Source of the DNA: Prevotella sp. UBA5379
GTDB taxonomy: Bacteria > Bacteroidota > Bacteroidia > Bacteroidales > Bacteroidaceae
Assembly (NCBI GenBank): GCA_002409785.1
Contig: DHOX01000022.1
Location: forward strand, 1 to 17,082
Direction of reading: 5' to 3'
DNA length: 17,082 bases
Both the position numbers and the translations under genes were made by a program. The notes beneath the pieces were generated by a model. That model was not told the origin of the DNA. It searched no databases and saw only the letters and a list, made by a program, of their open reading frames with translations. Shown here piece after piece: positions 1 through 8,500 of the stretch. Each line of letters starts with the position of its first letter. The first letter of the stretch is position 1.

Positions 1-111
1 GGAGCTGATGATCACCCTAACTATCTAGGACATCAGAAAATAGCAATGAATCTTATCCCCACCATCTCTACCATTATGAACTGGGAATTAGAGGATAAAA
101 CCGTAAAATAA
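1..111 (+). CDS. SGNH/GDSL-type esterase/hydrolase, C-terminal fragment (5' end outside window)
   Basis: Frame 1 is open from the window edge to a TAA at 109-111 and encodes the last 36 residues of a protein. It contains DDHPNYLGHQKIA followed by an amphipathic stretch ending the protein. A D-x-x-HPN-x-x-GH-x-x-IA block is the usual C-terminal signature of SGNH/GDSL hydrolases (block V), in which the Asp and His complete the Ser-His-Asp triad. Carbohydrate esterases and deacetylases of this fold are common in Bacteroidales. The Ser and Gly/Asn blocks lie upstream of the window, so subfamily and substrate cannot be judged. The next gene starts 92 bp downstream on the same strand, so co-transcription is possible. 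Only the short motif supports the call. Confidence 0.6.
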   Translation, partial: GADDHPNYLGHQKIAMNLIPTISTIMNWELEDKTVK

Positions 112-203
112 TTTCCTGCTTATGCTGATCCATTGACAACAGGTTAATTTACATCCTTGCCCCTCAATTTATCCTGAAAACTTTATACTGAATTTATAAA
201 CGG

Positions 204-1211
204 ATGCTTATGTTGAAAAGAATTAGTTTAATTTGTGTGTTGTTCTGTCTGGTAATATCCCTACCAGCCCAGGATCTCAGGTTCCATCACGGACAATTTA
301 AAATCGTACAGTTTACAGACCTTCATTACCAGCAGGATAATCCGGCCTCACAACAAGCTGCAGAATGTATAAAAGAAGTCGTCAAGTCAGAAAGACCTGA
401 TCTGATAGTCGTCACAGGAGATATTGTGTACTCTCAGCCTGGAAAAGTTGCCCTGCAAACCGTGCTTGACATCTTCAAAGACACAAAGACGCCATTCTGT
501 ATGCTTTTTGGCAACCATGACCCGGGAGAAGGCACTCCCCTAGATACGCTATATAATATGATGCAGGCCGCGCCTTATAGTGTGCAGCCCCACAGAGAAA
601 GTGCCCTGTTTGACTATACCCTGCCGGTAAAATCAGAAGATGGCAGCAAAACAGAAGCCGTAATTTACGGTATGGACACCCATGACTATAGCAAGATAAA
701 GGGCACGGGGACCTATCAGGAGTTCTTCCCTGAACAAGTAAACTGGTACCGGAAGACCAGTGCTGACTATGCCCTGGAGAATGGCGGCAAGCCCCTGCCG
801 GCTGTCGCCTTCATGCACTATCCCCTGCCTGAATATAATTATGCCATGACTAATCCGGAGATCATCATGAACGGTACCCGCATGGAAACGGGCTGCTCCT
901 CAGATCTTAATTCCGGAATGTTCGATGCCATGAAACAATGTGGAGATATTATGGGGGTGTTTTGCGGACATGATCATGACAATGACTGTTCCATGATGTA
1001 TTACGGCATCCTCCTGGCCTATGGACGTTTCTCGGGTGGCAATACTGAATATAACCATCTGCGCAATGGGGGCAGGGTGATTGTGCTGAAGGAAGGATCA
1101 CGGAGCTTTGATACCTGGATTCATGAAAGAGGAGGACAGGTACTGAACAGGACTTCCTACCCCGCAAGCTATACCAAGGATAACTGGAAGGAAAGAAAGG
1201 GGACAAGATAA
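204..1211 (+). CDS. Secreted calcineurin-like metallophosphoesterase
   Basis: 335 aa. Residues 1-22 form a type I signal peptide (hydrophobic core 7-20, likely cut after PAQ or nearby), so the product should be periplasmic or exported. The binuclear metal motifs occur in the family order: D39-x-H41 (TDLH), G72-D73 (TGDIV), G103-N104-H105-D106 (GNHD), H205 (FMHYP) and G255-H256-D257-H258 (CGHDHD). All metal ligands are therefore present and the enzyme is predicted active. It resembles the stand-alone, plant purple-acid-phosphatase-29-like branch of calcineurin phosphoesterases; the substrate (phosphomonoester, diester or nucleotide) cannot be read from sequence. The start at 204 is followed by an in-frame ATG two codons later (210) that could equally be used. 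It follows the SGNH hydrolase fragment on the same strand. No terminator is evident in the 92 bp between them. Confidence 0.88.
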   Translation: MLMLKRISLICVLFCLVISLPAQDLRFHHGQFKIVQFTDLHYQQDNPASQQAAECIKEVVKSERPDLIVVTGDIVYSQPGKVALQTVLDIFKDTKTPFCMLFGNHDPGEGTPLDTLYNMMQAAPYSVQPHRESALFDYTLPVKSEDGSKTEAVIYGMDTHDYSKIKGTGTYQEFFPEQVNWYRKTSADYALENGGKPLPAVAFMHYPLPEYNYAMTNPEIIMNGTRMETGCSSDLNSGMFDAMKQCGDIMGVFCGHDHDNDCSMMYYGILLAYGRFSGGNTEYNHLRNGGRVIVLKEGSRSFDTWIHERGGQVLNRTSYPASYTKDNWKERKGTR

Positions 1212-1330
1212 TCCCATTATACTTGGGAAAAGCTTGAACGAGTCCGCGAGACCTTCGAATAAATGATATTAAATCTTATCAAATTACCTTATTTTTTACT
1301 TTGATTCACAAGACTTACAAAAAAAATAAT

Positions 1331-1338
1331 TAGATTTG
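1331..1338 (+). promoter_or_regulatory. Candidate Bacteroidales -7 box upstream of the ROK gene
   Basis: TAGATTTG matches the Bacteroides -7 consensus TAnnTTTG exactly and lies 26 bp before the ROK start codon, in a very AT-rich stretch. A TTTG (1300-1303) sits upstream, but its 27-bp spacing is longer than the usual 19-21 bp, so the -33 element is unconvincing. Confidence 0.35.
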
Positions 1339-1364
1339 TATCTATTAAATAATTTTTTGATGAT

Positions 1365-2570
1365 ATGTCCGAGAATCTAATAAAAGAAATCATAGAAGGA
1401 AGCAAGATGTCTCTCATCGAGAAAAATGTTATCACTTACTTCATCCATAATGGAAATTCAACGATTACCGACCTTGCTCAAGAATTAAACCTGAGTATTC
1501 CAACAACTACTAAATTCGTCAATGAAATGTGTAAGACAAAAATTCTCAACGAATTTGGCAAACTTGAAACCAATGAAGGGCGACGTCCTAATTTATACGG
1601 GCTCAATCCAACATCAGGATATTTTCTCGGGGTAGATATCAATGAATTCTCCGTGAACATCGGGATGATGAATTTCAAGGGTGATATGGAGGAGTTGAAG
1701 ATGAAAATCCCCTACTCTATAGACAACACGATGAGTTCGCTGGATGAGCTCTGCGGGTTGATCACTAATTTCATCCAGGAATCGGAAGTTGACGCGAACA
1801 AGATCATCAACATTAACATTAATTTCTCGGGAAGAGTAAATCCCGAGACAGGATACTGCTACAGCATCTTTAACTTTTCAGAGAGTCCGCTTACCAAGAT
1901 CATTTCTGACAAGATAAATATGCACGTATCCATCGACAATGACTCGCGCTCAATGGCTTACGGTGAGTACCTCAAGGGATGTGTAAAGGGGGAGAAGGAT
2001 GTGCTTTTCATCAATATAAGCTGGGGACTCGGCATGGGCATGATCCTTGATGGAAAACTCTACAAAGGAAAATCCGGTTTTTCCGGAGAGTTGGGGCATG
2101 TTCATACCTTCGACAACGAGATTCTCTGCAAATGCGGGAAAAAAGGATGTCTCGAGACAGAAGTATCCGGACAGGCTCTGTGCAGGATAGTCAATGAGCA
2201 CATCAAGGCCGGAGAATCATCCATCCTGTCAAAAAAGCACTCCGAGGAAAAGCCCTATACGCTCGAAGAAATTATTGACGCCACGAATCATGAAGACCTG
2301 CTATGTATAGATATTGTCGAAAAGATGGGGCAGAAATTAGGGGAATCGCTGGCAGGCCTCATCAATATCTTCAATCCGGAACTGGTGGTGATTGGCGGCA
2401 TTCTGTCCTTGACCGGTGATTATCTCTTGCAACCCATAAAAACCTCCGTACGCAAATATACGTTGAATATAGTTAATAAAGACACCTCTATTGTCCTTTC
2501 CAAGCTGAAGGAAAAAGCAGGAATCACTGGAGCCTGCATGCTGGCCCGGACACATATATTCGATGATTGA
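1365..2570 (+). CDS. ROK-family protein with N-terminal winged helix (NagC/Mlc-type repressor)
   Basis: 401 aa. Residues about 15-65 form a winged helix-turn-helix (TITDLAQELNLSIPTTTKFV), followed by the EGRRPNLYGLN linker strand typical of ROK repressors. The ROK fold follows from about residue 85. The sugar-binding ExGH motif is present (E242-L243-G244-H245), as is the zinc motif C255-x-C257-G-x-x-G-C262-L-E264; H245 with the three cysteines reproduces the Mlc zinc-site spacing. D193 in NDS aligns with the catalytic base of ROK sugar kinases, so residual kinase activity cannot be excluded. The likely role is a sugar-responsive DNA-binding repressor. Neighbours are a phosphoesterase upstream and tatA downstream, neither of which identifies its targets. 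It is separated from the PUL by the tat genes and the convergent gap, so a link to the PUL is not shown. Confidence 0.88.
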   Translation: MSENLIKEIIEGSKMSLIEKNVITYFIHNGNSTITDLAQELNLSIPTTTKFVNEMCKTKILNEFGKLETNEGRRPNLYGLNPTSGYFLGVDINEFSVNIGMMNFKGDMEELKMKIPYSIDNTMSSLDELCGLITNFIQESEVDANKIINININFSGRVNPETGYCYSIFNFSESPLTKIISDKINMHVSIDNDSRSMAYGEYLKGCVKGEKDVLFINISWGLGMGMILDGKLYKGKSGFSGELGHVHTFDNEILCKCGKKGCLETEVSGQALCRIVNEHIKAGESSILSKKHSEEKPYTLEEIIDATNHEDLLCIDIVEKMGQKLGESLAGLINIFNPELVVIGGILSLTGDYLLQPIKTSVRKYTLNIVNKDTSIVLSKLKEKAGITGACMLARTHIFDD

Positions 2571-2645
2571 AAGCAAGAGTGCATTATTCTCACACTTTGC
2601 TGACATACTATTTATAGAAAAATAACCATTAAAACCATTGCAACT

Positions 2646-2852
2646 ATGAATTTAGGAATGCCTGAAATTTTACTGATTGCCTTAGTAGTATTACTGCTCT
2701 TTGGAGGGAAAAAGATCCCTGAACTGATGAAAGGTTTAGGAAAAGGTATCAAGAGCTTCAAGGAAGGCATGAATGAAAAAATCGATCTGGATGATTCTGA
2801 AAAGGAGGATAAAAAAGAGGATTCTGAAAGAAAGAACAAGAATGAATCATAA
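2646..2852 (+). CDS. tatA: Twin-arginine translocase subunit TatA/TatE family
   Basis: 68 aa. A short N-terminal tail with conserved E7 leads into a single membrane helix (about 8-19), the hinge F19-G20-G21, and the amphipathic helix KKIPELMKGLGKGIKSFKEG (22-41). This is the classic TatA layout. The remainder (about 45-68) is a highly charged tail rich in Asp, Glu and Lys. TatA forms the pore-like assembly through which the Tat system exports folded, often cofactor-containing proteins across the inner membrane. No separate TatB is visible here; many Bacteroidetes and Gram-positive bacteria use a single TatA-type protein with TatC. The 3' end overlaps tatC by 11 bp, implying translational coupling. 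Confidence 0.93.
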   Translation: MNLGMPEILLIALVVLLLFGGKKIPELMKGLGKGIKSFKEGMNEKIDLDDSEKEDKKEDSERKNKNES

Positions 2853-3657
2853 TAAGCAGAGTGATGACACAGAAATGAATTTCTGGGATCACCTGGACGT
2901 CCTCCGGAGCAGTCTTCTACGGGCTCTTGGAGCAACGATATTATTCAGCGTCATAGGTTTTGTCTTCAAAAGGCAACTCTTTAGTTTGATTCTTGCGCCA
3001 AGCCGTTCTGATTTCATCATCTATCGCCTGATGGGAGCAAAGCCTTATTCCATCGAACTGATCAACACACAACTCACGGAGCAGTTTCTTGTCCACATGA
3101 AAATGGCTTGTACTTTAGGGGTTCTATGTGCATCTCCTTATATCCTCTATTTACTCTATAAATTTATCTCTCCGGCGCTCTATACCAATGAGAGACGATT
3201 CTCCAAGATGCTGGTATCAAGTGCCTACTGCATGTTCATCATAGGAATATTAGTCAATTATTTCCTCATCTTCCCCATCACCCTTCGTTTCCTCACCACA
3301 TATAATGTCAGCAGCACAGTCCATAGCTTTCTCACCCTGGACAGTTATGCTGACACGCTGATCATGATGAGCATCATTTTTGGAATCATTTTTGAGATAC
3401 CTGTCATAAGCGCGATATTAGGAAGATTAGGCCTTCTTCATTCAAAGGCCATGGGACGATACCGGAGACAAGCCATAGTCATTATTCTTGTCGTTGCTGC
3501 GATCATCACTCCCACGAGTGATGCTTTCACCCTCCTTATCGTCTCCGTTCCAATGTACTTTCTATATGAAATCAGCATCACTATTGTAAAAGTGGAAGAG
3601 AAAAAATTGTTGCGGAATAGCAAGGCTGTAGCCAACTGTGACGAATCATGTGGATAA
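2842..3657 (+). CDS. tatC: Sec-independent protein translocase TatC
   Basis: 271 aa, six predicted membrane helices. The frame is open from an ATG at 2773, but that start would lie deep inside tatA and add a Lys/Arg-rich, non-conserved tail. The ATG at 2842 overlaps tatA by 11 bp and places the hallmark FWDHLDVLR (residues 14-22, equivalent to HLxELR) near the N-terminus, as in the family, so it is preferred. Other hallmarks are FISPALYTNERR, whose Glu (E117) corresponds to the signal-peptide-binding Glu of E. coli TatC, and FEIPVISAILGRLGLL before the last two helices. TatC recognises the twin-arginine signal and recruits TatA. The stop at 3655-3657 is followed by a structured 365-bp gap with a convergent neighbour. 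Confidence 0.93.
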   Translation: MNHNKQSDDTEMNFWDHLDVLRSSLLRALGATILFSVIGFVFKRQLFSLILAPSRSDFIIYRLMGAKPYSIELINTQLTEQFLVHMKMACTLGVLCASPYILYLLYKFISPALYTNERRFSKMLVSSAYCMFIIGILVNYFLIFPITLRFLTTYNVSSTVHSFLTLDSYADTLIMMSIIFGIIFEIPVISAILGRLGLLHSKAMGRYRRQAIVIILVVAAIITPTSDAFTLLIVSVPMYFLYEISITIVKVEEKKLLRNSKAVANCDESCG

Positions 3658-3723
3658 AATTAGATGCTAAATTAAGGTCACGGAAATAATTACCTGGCTT
3701 TCACGATTTCAGCCAACAGCCCC

Positions 3724-3833
3724 CCCGACGGTGCATTAAAATTACCCCGATGGTGCATAGAGATGGCCTCAATGGTACATATAGATGGTCCCAATGGTGC
3801 ATAGAGATCCCCCCAATGGTACATTACGATATA
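3724..3833. repeat. Five tandem 22-bp imperfect direct repeats in exact register
   Basis: The GGTRCAT cores start at 3730, 3752, 3774, 3796 and 3818, an exact 22-bp period without insertions or deletions. The core consensus is CCCRATGGTRCATAGAGAT plus three variable bases. The fourth core base differs between units (GTGCAT in 1, 2 and 4; GTACAT in 3 and 5). Units 2 and 4 are nearly identical; units 1 and 5 diverge in their second half. The period is not a multiple of 3, so this is not a coding repeat. It fits an array of protein-binding sites (22 bp is about two helical turns) or the multi-repeat end of an IS21-like element; no transposase gene is present. Confidence 0.85.
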
Positions 3834-3880
3834 TGACTATGAAGCATTTCTCTTTTTCAAGTCCATATTTTACATCTGTA

Positions 3881-3933
3881 TGTCACGCTTTGTACAGTTC
3901 CCCACATCATAGAGAACCATACAAAGCATCACA
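3881..3933. repeat. Inverted repeat / stem-loop behind the 22-bp repeats
   Basis: GCTTTGTACAGTTC (3887-3900) and GAACCATACAAAGC (3914-3927) are inverted repeats with 12 of 14 positions paired and a 13-nt loop. Pairing resumes outside the arms (3881-3883 with 3931-3933), giving an imperfect stem-loop of about 53 nt. It lies between the tatC and susD stops. No T-run follows on either strand, so it is not a canonical intrinsic terminator; it may still act as one or mark a mobile-element remnant. Confidence 0.5.
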
Positions 3934-3982
3934 AACGAAGAAGGGTCTACAATATTCAACAAACCGGATTTACACCCTTTCA

Positions 3983-4014
3983 GGAGTATTCATCCTGGAA
4001 CAGATGAATATTCC
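3983..4014 (-). terminator. Stem-loop at the 3' end of the susD transcript
   Basis: GGAGTATTCATC (3983-3994) and GATGAATATTCC (4003-4014) pair over 12 bp with one mismatch or wobble and an 8-nt loop. Read on the minus strand, the stem begins 9 nt after the susD stop codon. No clear U-tract follows, so it is a terminator or an mRNA 3'-end protection hairpin rather than a textbook intrinsic terminator. Its position at the end of the five-gene operon supports a 3'-end role. Confidence 0.5.
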
Positions 4015-4022
4015 CAAAGTTA

Positions 4023-5585
4023 TCAGTAACCAGGATTCTGTTTCAGCACATTATTGCTTTTATCTATTTCAGATTGCGGAATAGGTAAAAGGTAATCCCG
4101 GTTATCTTCAAAATTTGCCCCTTTTGTCGTACTGTATTTTTTTGCATAAGCGCGCATGACCTCACCGAAACGTTTCTGGCGCATCAGGTCATCCCGTCTC
4201 CAGCCTTCCATAGCCAACTCACAACGGCGTTCGTGCCAGATAATCTGGCGCAACTTATCCTGGTTTGTTTCCGTAATATCCGGTAAAGTATTCTGGGTGG
4301 TAGGAGGAATATAAGTTTGCCGGTCACGGCGCGGATCTACGGGATTAGTATTCCGTGCACGGCGCCGCACCTGATTAAGGTAAACCAGCGCTTGTTCAGG
4401 TTTTCCATCTTCATTCAGAGCCTCAGCATACATGAGCAGGACATCAGAATAGCGGATCATGCGGATGTTATAACTGATCATCCATACATCCATGCCCTTC
4501 TTTTCGATAGCAGGAACCGTAAGTTTGTAATCATGGTATCCCGTTGGAGATTCCGAATTATCCTGAGACAAGGAATCCCCCACATAACGGTCACCCGTCT
4601 GGGTGAAGACATAAGTGATACGGGGATCATCCGGATCAAAGGCATTATAGAGATCCTTAGAGGGGCAATGAAATCCATAGCCCTGGTACCCCGAGACACG
4701 CCGGCTGGTGAAATAATGTGGTACATTGGTGCCCGTAGCGATCGATTTGTCATACACCTTATTAGGAATTTCAAATACAGACTCCGAGCTGTTTTCATAA
4801 GCAGGCCGCCAATTCTTCCCATAATCATCGAGCAAGGCATAATCTTTGTCCACCTCGACGATCTCGTGCAAGACCTCTTCAGCTGATTTATAGTCCCCCT
4901 GGAACATATACGTCTTGGCCAGCATCGTCTTAGCAAACCCTCTCGTTACCCTGTAAGCATCGTCAGAGGAATAACTGCCCTTAGCAGGAAGGGATTCCGC
5001 ATCGGTCAAATCCTTGATGATCTGGGCATAGACCGCATCCGAAGAAGAGCGCGGAACTTTAAGTACCTCTTCAGGCTTCATAGGCTGTGTAAGCAGAGGT
5101 ACGCCGCCAAACGTAGTGACGAGACAATAATATCCAAAACCACGAAGAGCTTTAGCCTCATTGACATAGCGCGTCAGAAGATCCTTATCACCCGTGGCAG
5201 ACGGAGCATAGTAAATGACCTCATTGCAACGGTCGATCAAGTCATAAAGGATGGTCCAGCGACGATAAACTTCAGAATTATCAGTAGAAACGATAAAGTT
5301 AGATAATTGCTGAACCTCTGCACGGTCACCGTCACCACTGCCGCCCTTCAGCGCGTCATCCGTAGTACAGTCACCGATAAAGTAATGGTCAAGAGCATAT
5401 TCATTCCAGGTTTGCCGGAGTTGTAAGTAAGCGCCGGTCAGCGCCTCCTTGATTTCACTTTCCGTTTTATAAAAATTTTCACTTGTTGTTTTGCCATAAG
5501 TAGGTACTTCTATAGAACATCCATAAAGTCCAAAAACGGCCAGGGCCAAACAACATACAGTTAATAGATGTTTCATTTCATTCAA
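4023..5585 (-). CDS. SusD/RagB-family outer-membrane glycan-binding lipoprotein
   Basis: 520 aa. The N-terminus has a lipoprotein signal with lipobox L20-Y-G-C23, so the mature protein is lipid-anchored, as usual for surface SusD proteins. An alternative start at Met4 would leave the lipobox intact. The N-terminal part (SEIKEALTGAYLQLRQTW) and the TPR-like middle segment (ALRGFGYYCLVTTFGGVPLL) are typical of SusD. The C-terminal RagB/SusD domain includes SDVLLMYAEALNE, IIWHERRCELAMEGWRRDDL and the terminal LLPIPQSEID. SusD proteins form the lid over the SusC barrel and bind the glycan before import. The gene lies 11 bp downstream of susC and is the last of the operon, followed by a stem-loop. 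The ligand cannot be inferred from sequence. Confidence 0.95.
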   Translation of the reverse strand: MNEMKHLLTVCCLALAVFGLYGCSIEVPTYGKTTSENFYKTESEIKEALTGAYLQLRQTWNEYALDHYFIGDCTTDDALKGGSGDGDRAEVQQLSNFIVSTDNSEVYRRWTILYDLIDRCNEVIYYAPSATGDKDLLTRYVNEAKALRGFGYYCLVTTFGGVPLLTQPMKPEEVLKVPRSSSDAVYAQIIKDLTDAESLPAKGSYSSDDAYRVTRGFAKTMLAKTYMFQGDYKSAEEVLHEIVEVDKDYALLDDYGKNWRPAYENSSESVFEIPNKVYDKSIATGTNVPHYFTSRRVSGYQGYGFHCPSKDLYNAFDPDDPRITYVFTQTGDRYVGDSLSQDNSESPTGYHDYKLTVPAIEKKGMDVWMISYNIRMIRYSDVLLMYAEALNEDGKPEQALVYLNQVRRRARNTNPVDPRRDRQTYIPPTTQNTLPDITETNQDKLRQIIWHERRCELAMEGWRRDDLMRQKRFGEVMRAYAKKYSTTKGANFEDNRDYLLPIPQSEIDKSNNVLKQNPGY

Positions 5586-5596
5586 TTTAATACGAA

Positions 5597-8500
5597 TTAA
5601 AACTGTAAATTAACACCAAAGGTAAAAGCCCTTGACGAAGGATAGTGTAATGTATCCACACCCATATTAAGAGGATTGCTGATACCTATATCGGGATCAA
5701 GGCCACTATATTTAGTAAACGTCAGGACATTTTCCCCAGAGAGATAGACTCTGCAACTATTAATAAATTTTATTTTTGTCAGCAGAGATGCTGGAACCGT
5801 ATATCCAAGTTGTATATTCTGTAATCGCAGATAAGATCCATCCTCGACATAGAAAGAAGAATTCCGGTAGTTATCGTTCGTATCCGAGTTTGTAATGCGA
5901 GGGTATTCGGCATCCGTATCCCCCTCCTTCGTCCAAGCTTTCGTATATGCAACGGCCAGGGCATTCTGACGGCCAGCTATAGCCAGACTGCCTTTAGAGA
6001 CATTCCAGATATCATTGCCCAGAGTTCCTTGAAAAGCCATATTGAAGTCAAAAGACTTCCAGGAGAAGCCCAGGTTAAAGCCAAAAATCAGATCCGGATT
6101 AGGATCACCTATAAACGTACGGTCTTCATCCGCATTCAAGACACCAGAATCTCCGAGTTTAGCGAATTTGAAATCACCAGGTTTGGCATTAGGCTGTATC
6201 TTCACACCATTTTTATCCACATAATCATCAATCTCCGACTGATTCTGGAAGATGCCAATTACCTTATATCCCCAGAATCGTCCAATGGGGCCACCCACAT
6301 ACGTACGGCTGACGTCTCCGCTGAGATACTCGGAAGTCAGACGAGTGACCTTAGTCTTGTACGTAGAGAAATTCAATCCAAAATGATAATTAAAGTCCCT
6401 GCCGATTGTATTCCGGTAATTACCAGTAAACTCGAAGCCTGTATTACGTAAATCACCGGCATTGAAATATGGATTATTGGCAAAACCACCAAAGGACGGC
6501 ACAGGCATCGTAAGCAACATATTTTGAGTCCGCTTAATATAATAGTCCATGCTGACATCAAGGCTGTTGCCAAACAGTGTCATGTCCAAGCCCAGGTTAG
6601 ACTGCTGGCTGGTCTCCCATTTTACCTTTGAGTTCCCGGCATATATCGGGACATACCCCTGTAAATAGCCCGTACCAAAGTACCATTGCTTCTCATTATC
6701 TGTTCCTATCAGTGTCAATGACGCATTGTCATCAATACGCTGATTACCGTTCTGTCCCCATCCTATTCTCAGTTTCAGGTTGGAAATGACCTTATCCAGA
6801 TTCAAGTGTTCAAAGAACTTTTCACTGCTAATCCTCCAGCCTAAAGAGAAAGAAGGAAAATATCCCCAGCGATTCCCCCGGGCAAAGCGTGAAGAGCCGT
6901 CAGCACGGAAATTAACAGTCGCCAGGTACCGCTCATCATAGGAAAAATTAACCCGCCCCAGATAAGACAGCATAGCCGTCTGGGTCTTGTCACCAGACAC
7001 CTGATCCCCCGTAGTCTGCGCACTCAGGATCCGGTATATCGCATCATTCCCCAGAGCCGCACGCTTAAAGGCATTAATACCCTCAGTGGTATTTTTCTCA
7101 TACGTCATAGCAAGCATTGCATCAAGATTGGCTTTTCCGAAAGCAACTTGATAATTCAACCGCTGTTCCGTAAGATAATTGGAAACCACAGAACTGTTTT
7201 CAGTCAACTTCGTATCCGTATTGTATTTACTTTCCATATTGGCAAGATTATCATCAGAGAAAGTAGCAGTATACACCGGGATAAAATTCTTAAACGTATC
7301 ATGATCACGTTCAAAACTGAACTGGACACGATAAGTCAGCCCTTTAGCCAGTTTGAGTTGTGCGAAGGCATTCCCGAACACATTGAAGATGTCATCATAC
7401 CGGTCAGGAAGTTCAAGCAAGGAAACAGGGTTAGGATCAAAAGACCATTCTGTGGGAGCATACTTATTATAACGATAGTTTTCCGATGACGGATCAACCA
7501 ACGGACTGATAACAGGAGTAAAAGGATCAGCCTTGAGGATAAAATCAAACGAAGGCAAATTGCCCGTATCACGCTGGCGCATCGTTACCCCATTAACATT
7601 TACTCCAAGGGTCAGGTATTTATTAATATCATATTCTTGATTTAACCTCACAGACAACCGGTTAAATTCAGTATCAATAATTGATCCTTGCTCTCCGACA
7701 TAGCCTACGCTCAAAGCAGAACGGGAATTATCATTACCCTTCCGGATACTTAAATTATAATGCTGATTAAAACCAGAACGGGTAACTGCTTTCCACCAAT
7801 CAGTATTATAACCTTTTTTATACTGATTCATAAATTTCTGCTTCATTGATGACTGAAAAGAAGCATCCTCCGCATACGCCTCATTGATGAAATTGTAATA
7901 CTGTTCACTATTCATCATCTTGAGCGTCTTATAACTATCCTTCACTCCGACATAGGCATCAAAAGACAAGATCGTCTTCCCCTTCACACCACTCTTAGTA
8001 GTAATCAAAACCACTCCATTGGATCCCCGTGAGCCATAGATTGCACAGGCTGAGGCATCTTTCAACACTTCAATATGTTCAATATCATCAGGATTGAGGT
8101 TATTGATATTATCCATAAATTGTCCGTCAACCACATAAAGGGGAGTATTATCATTCACCGTACCCAAGCCACGGATACGTACCACGGCAGATGCTCCCGG
8201 CTGTCCGGAACTTGTAGAGACATAGACCCCGGCAGCTTTCCCCGCAAGAAGATTAGACACGTTGGACACAGGGTAGTCCTTGATATCCTTGCTGCTGATC
8301 GATGCCAGAGAACCGGTAAGATCACTCTTGCGCTGAGTACCATAGCCGATGACGACCAACTCATTAAGAGACAGGGCATTTTCGTCCAAGGTGATATTAA
8401 AGACCCCGTCACCATTGACCTTTAGAGAACGAGACTGATAGCCCACATAAGAAAACAAGATGTTTCCTGATGAAGTTTTCAGAGCATAATTACCATTCAG

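Noticed and set aside
112..203. Possible promoter or terminator in the gap before the metallophosphoesterase
   Set aside because: No TAnnTTTG box or convincing stem-loop is visible in the 92 bp.
1212..1228. Hairpin TCCCA/TGGGA right after the metallophosphoesterase stop
   Set aside because: The stem is only 5 bp and is followed by A residues rather than a T-run, so it is too weak to call a terminator.
2773..2841. N-terminal extension of tatC from the ATG at 2773
   Set aside because: It lies entirely inside tatA, encodes a Lys/Arg-rich stretch not found in TatC, and the ATG at 2842 places the conserved HLDVLR motif correctly.
3785..4084. 99-aa plus-strand open frame over the 22-bp repeats
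   Set aside because: It starts inside the repeat array, runs into the antisense of susD and shows no recognisable protein features.
4317..4886. 189-aa plus-strand frame opposite susD (and similar long frames opposite susC and the 574-aa gene)
   Set aside because: These are antisense shadows of well-supported genes, with no protein-like motifs or independent start context.
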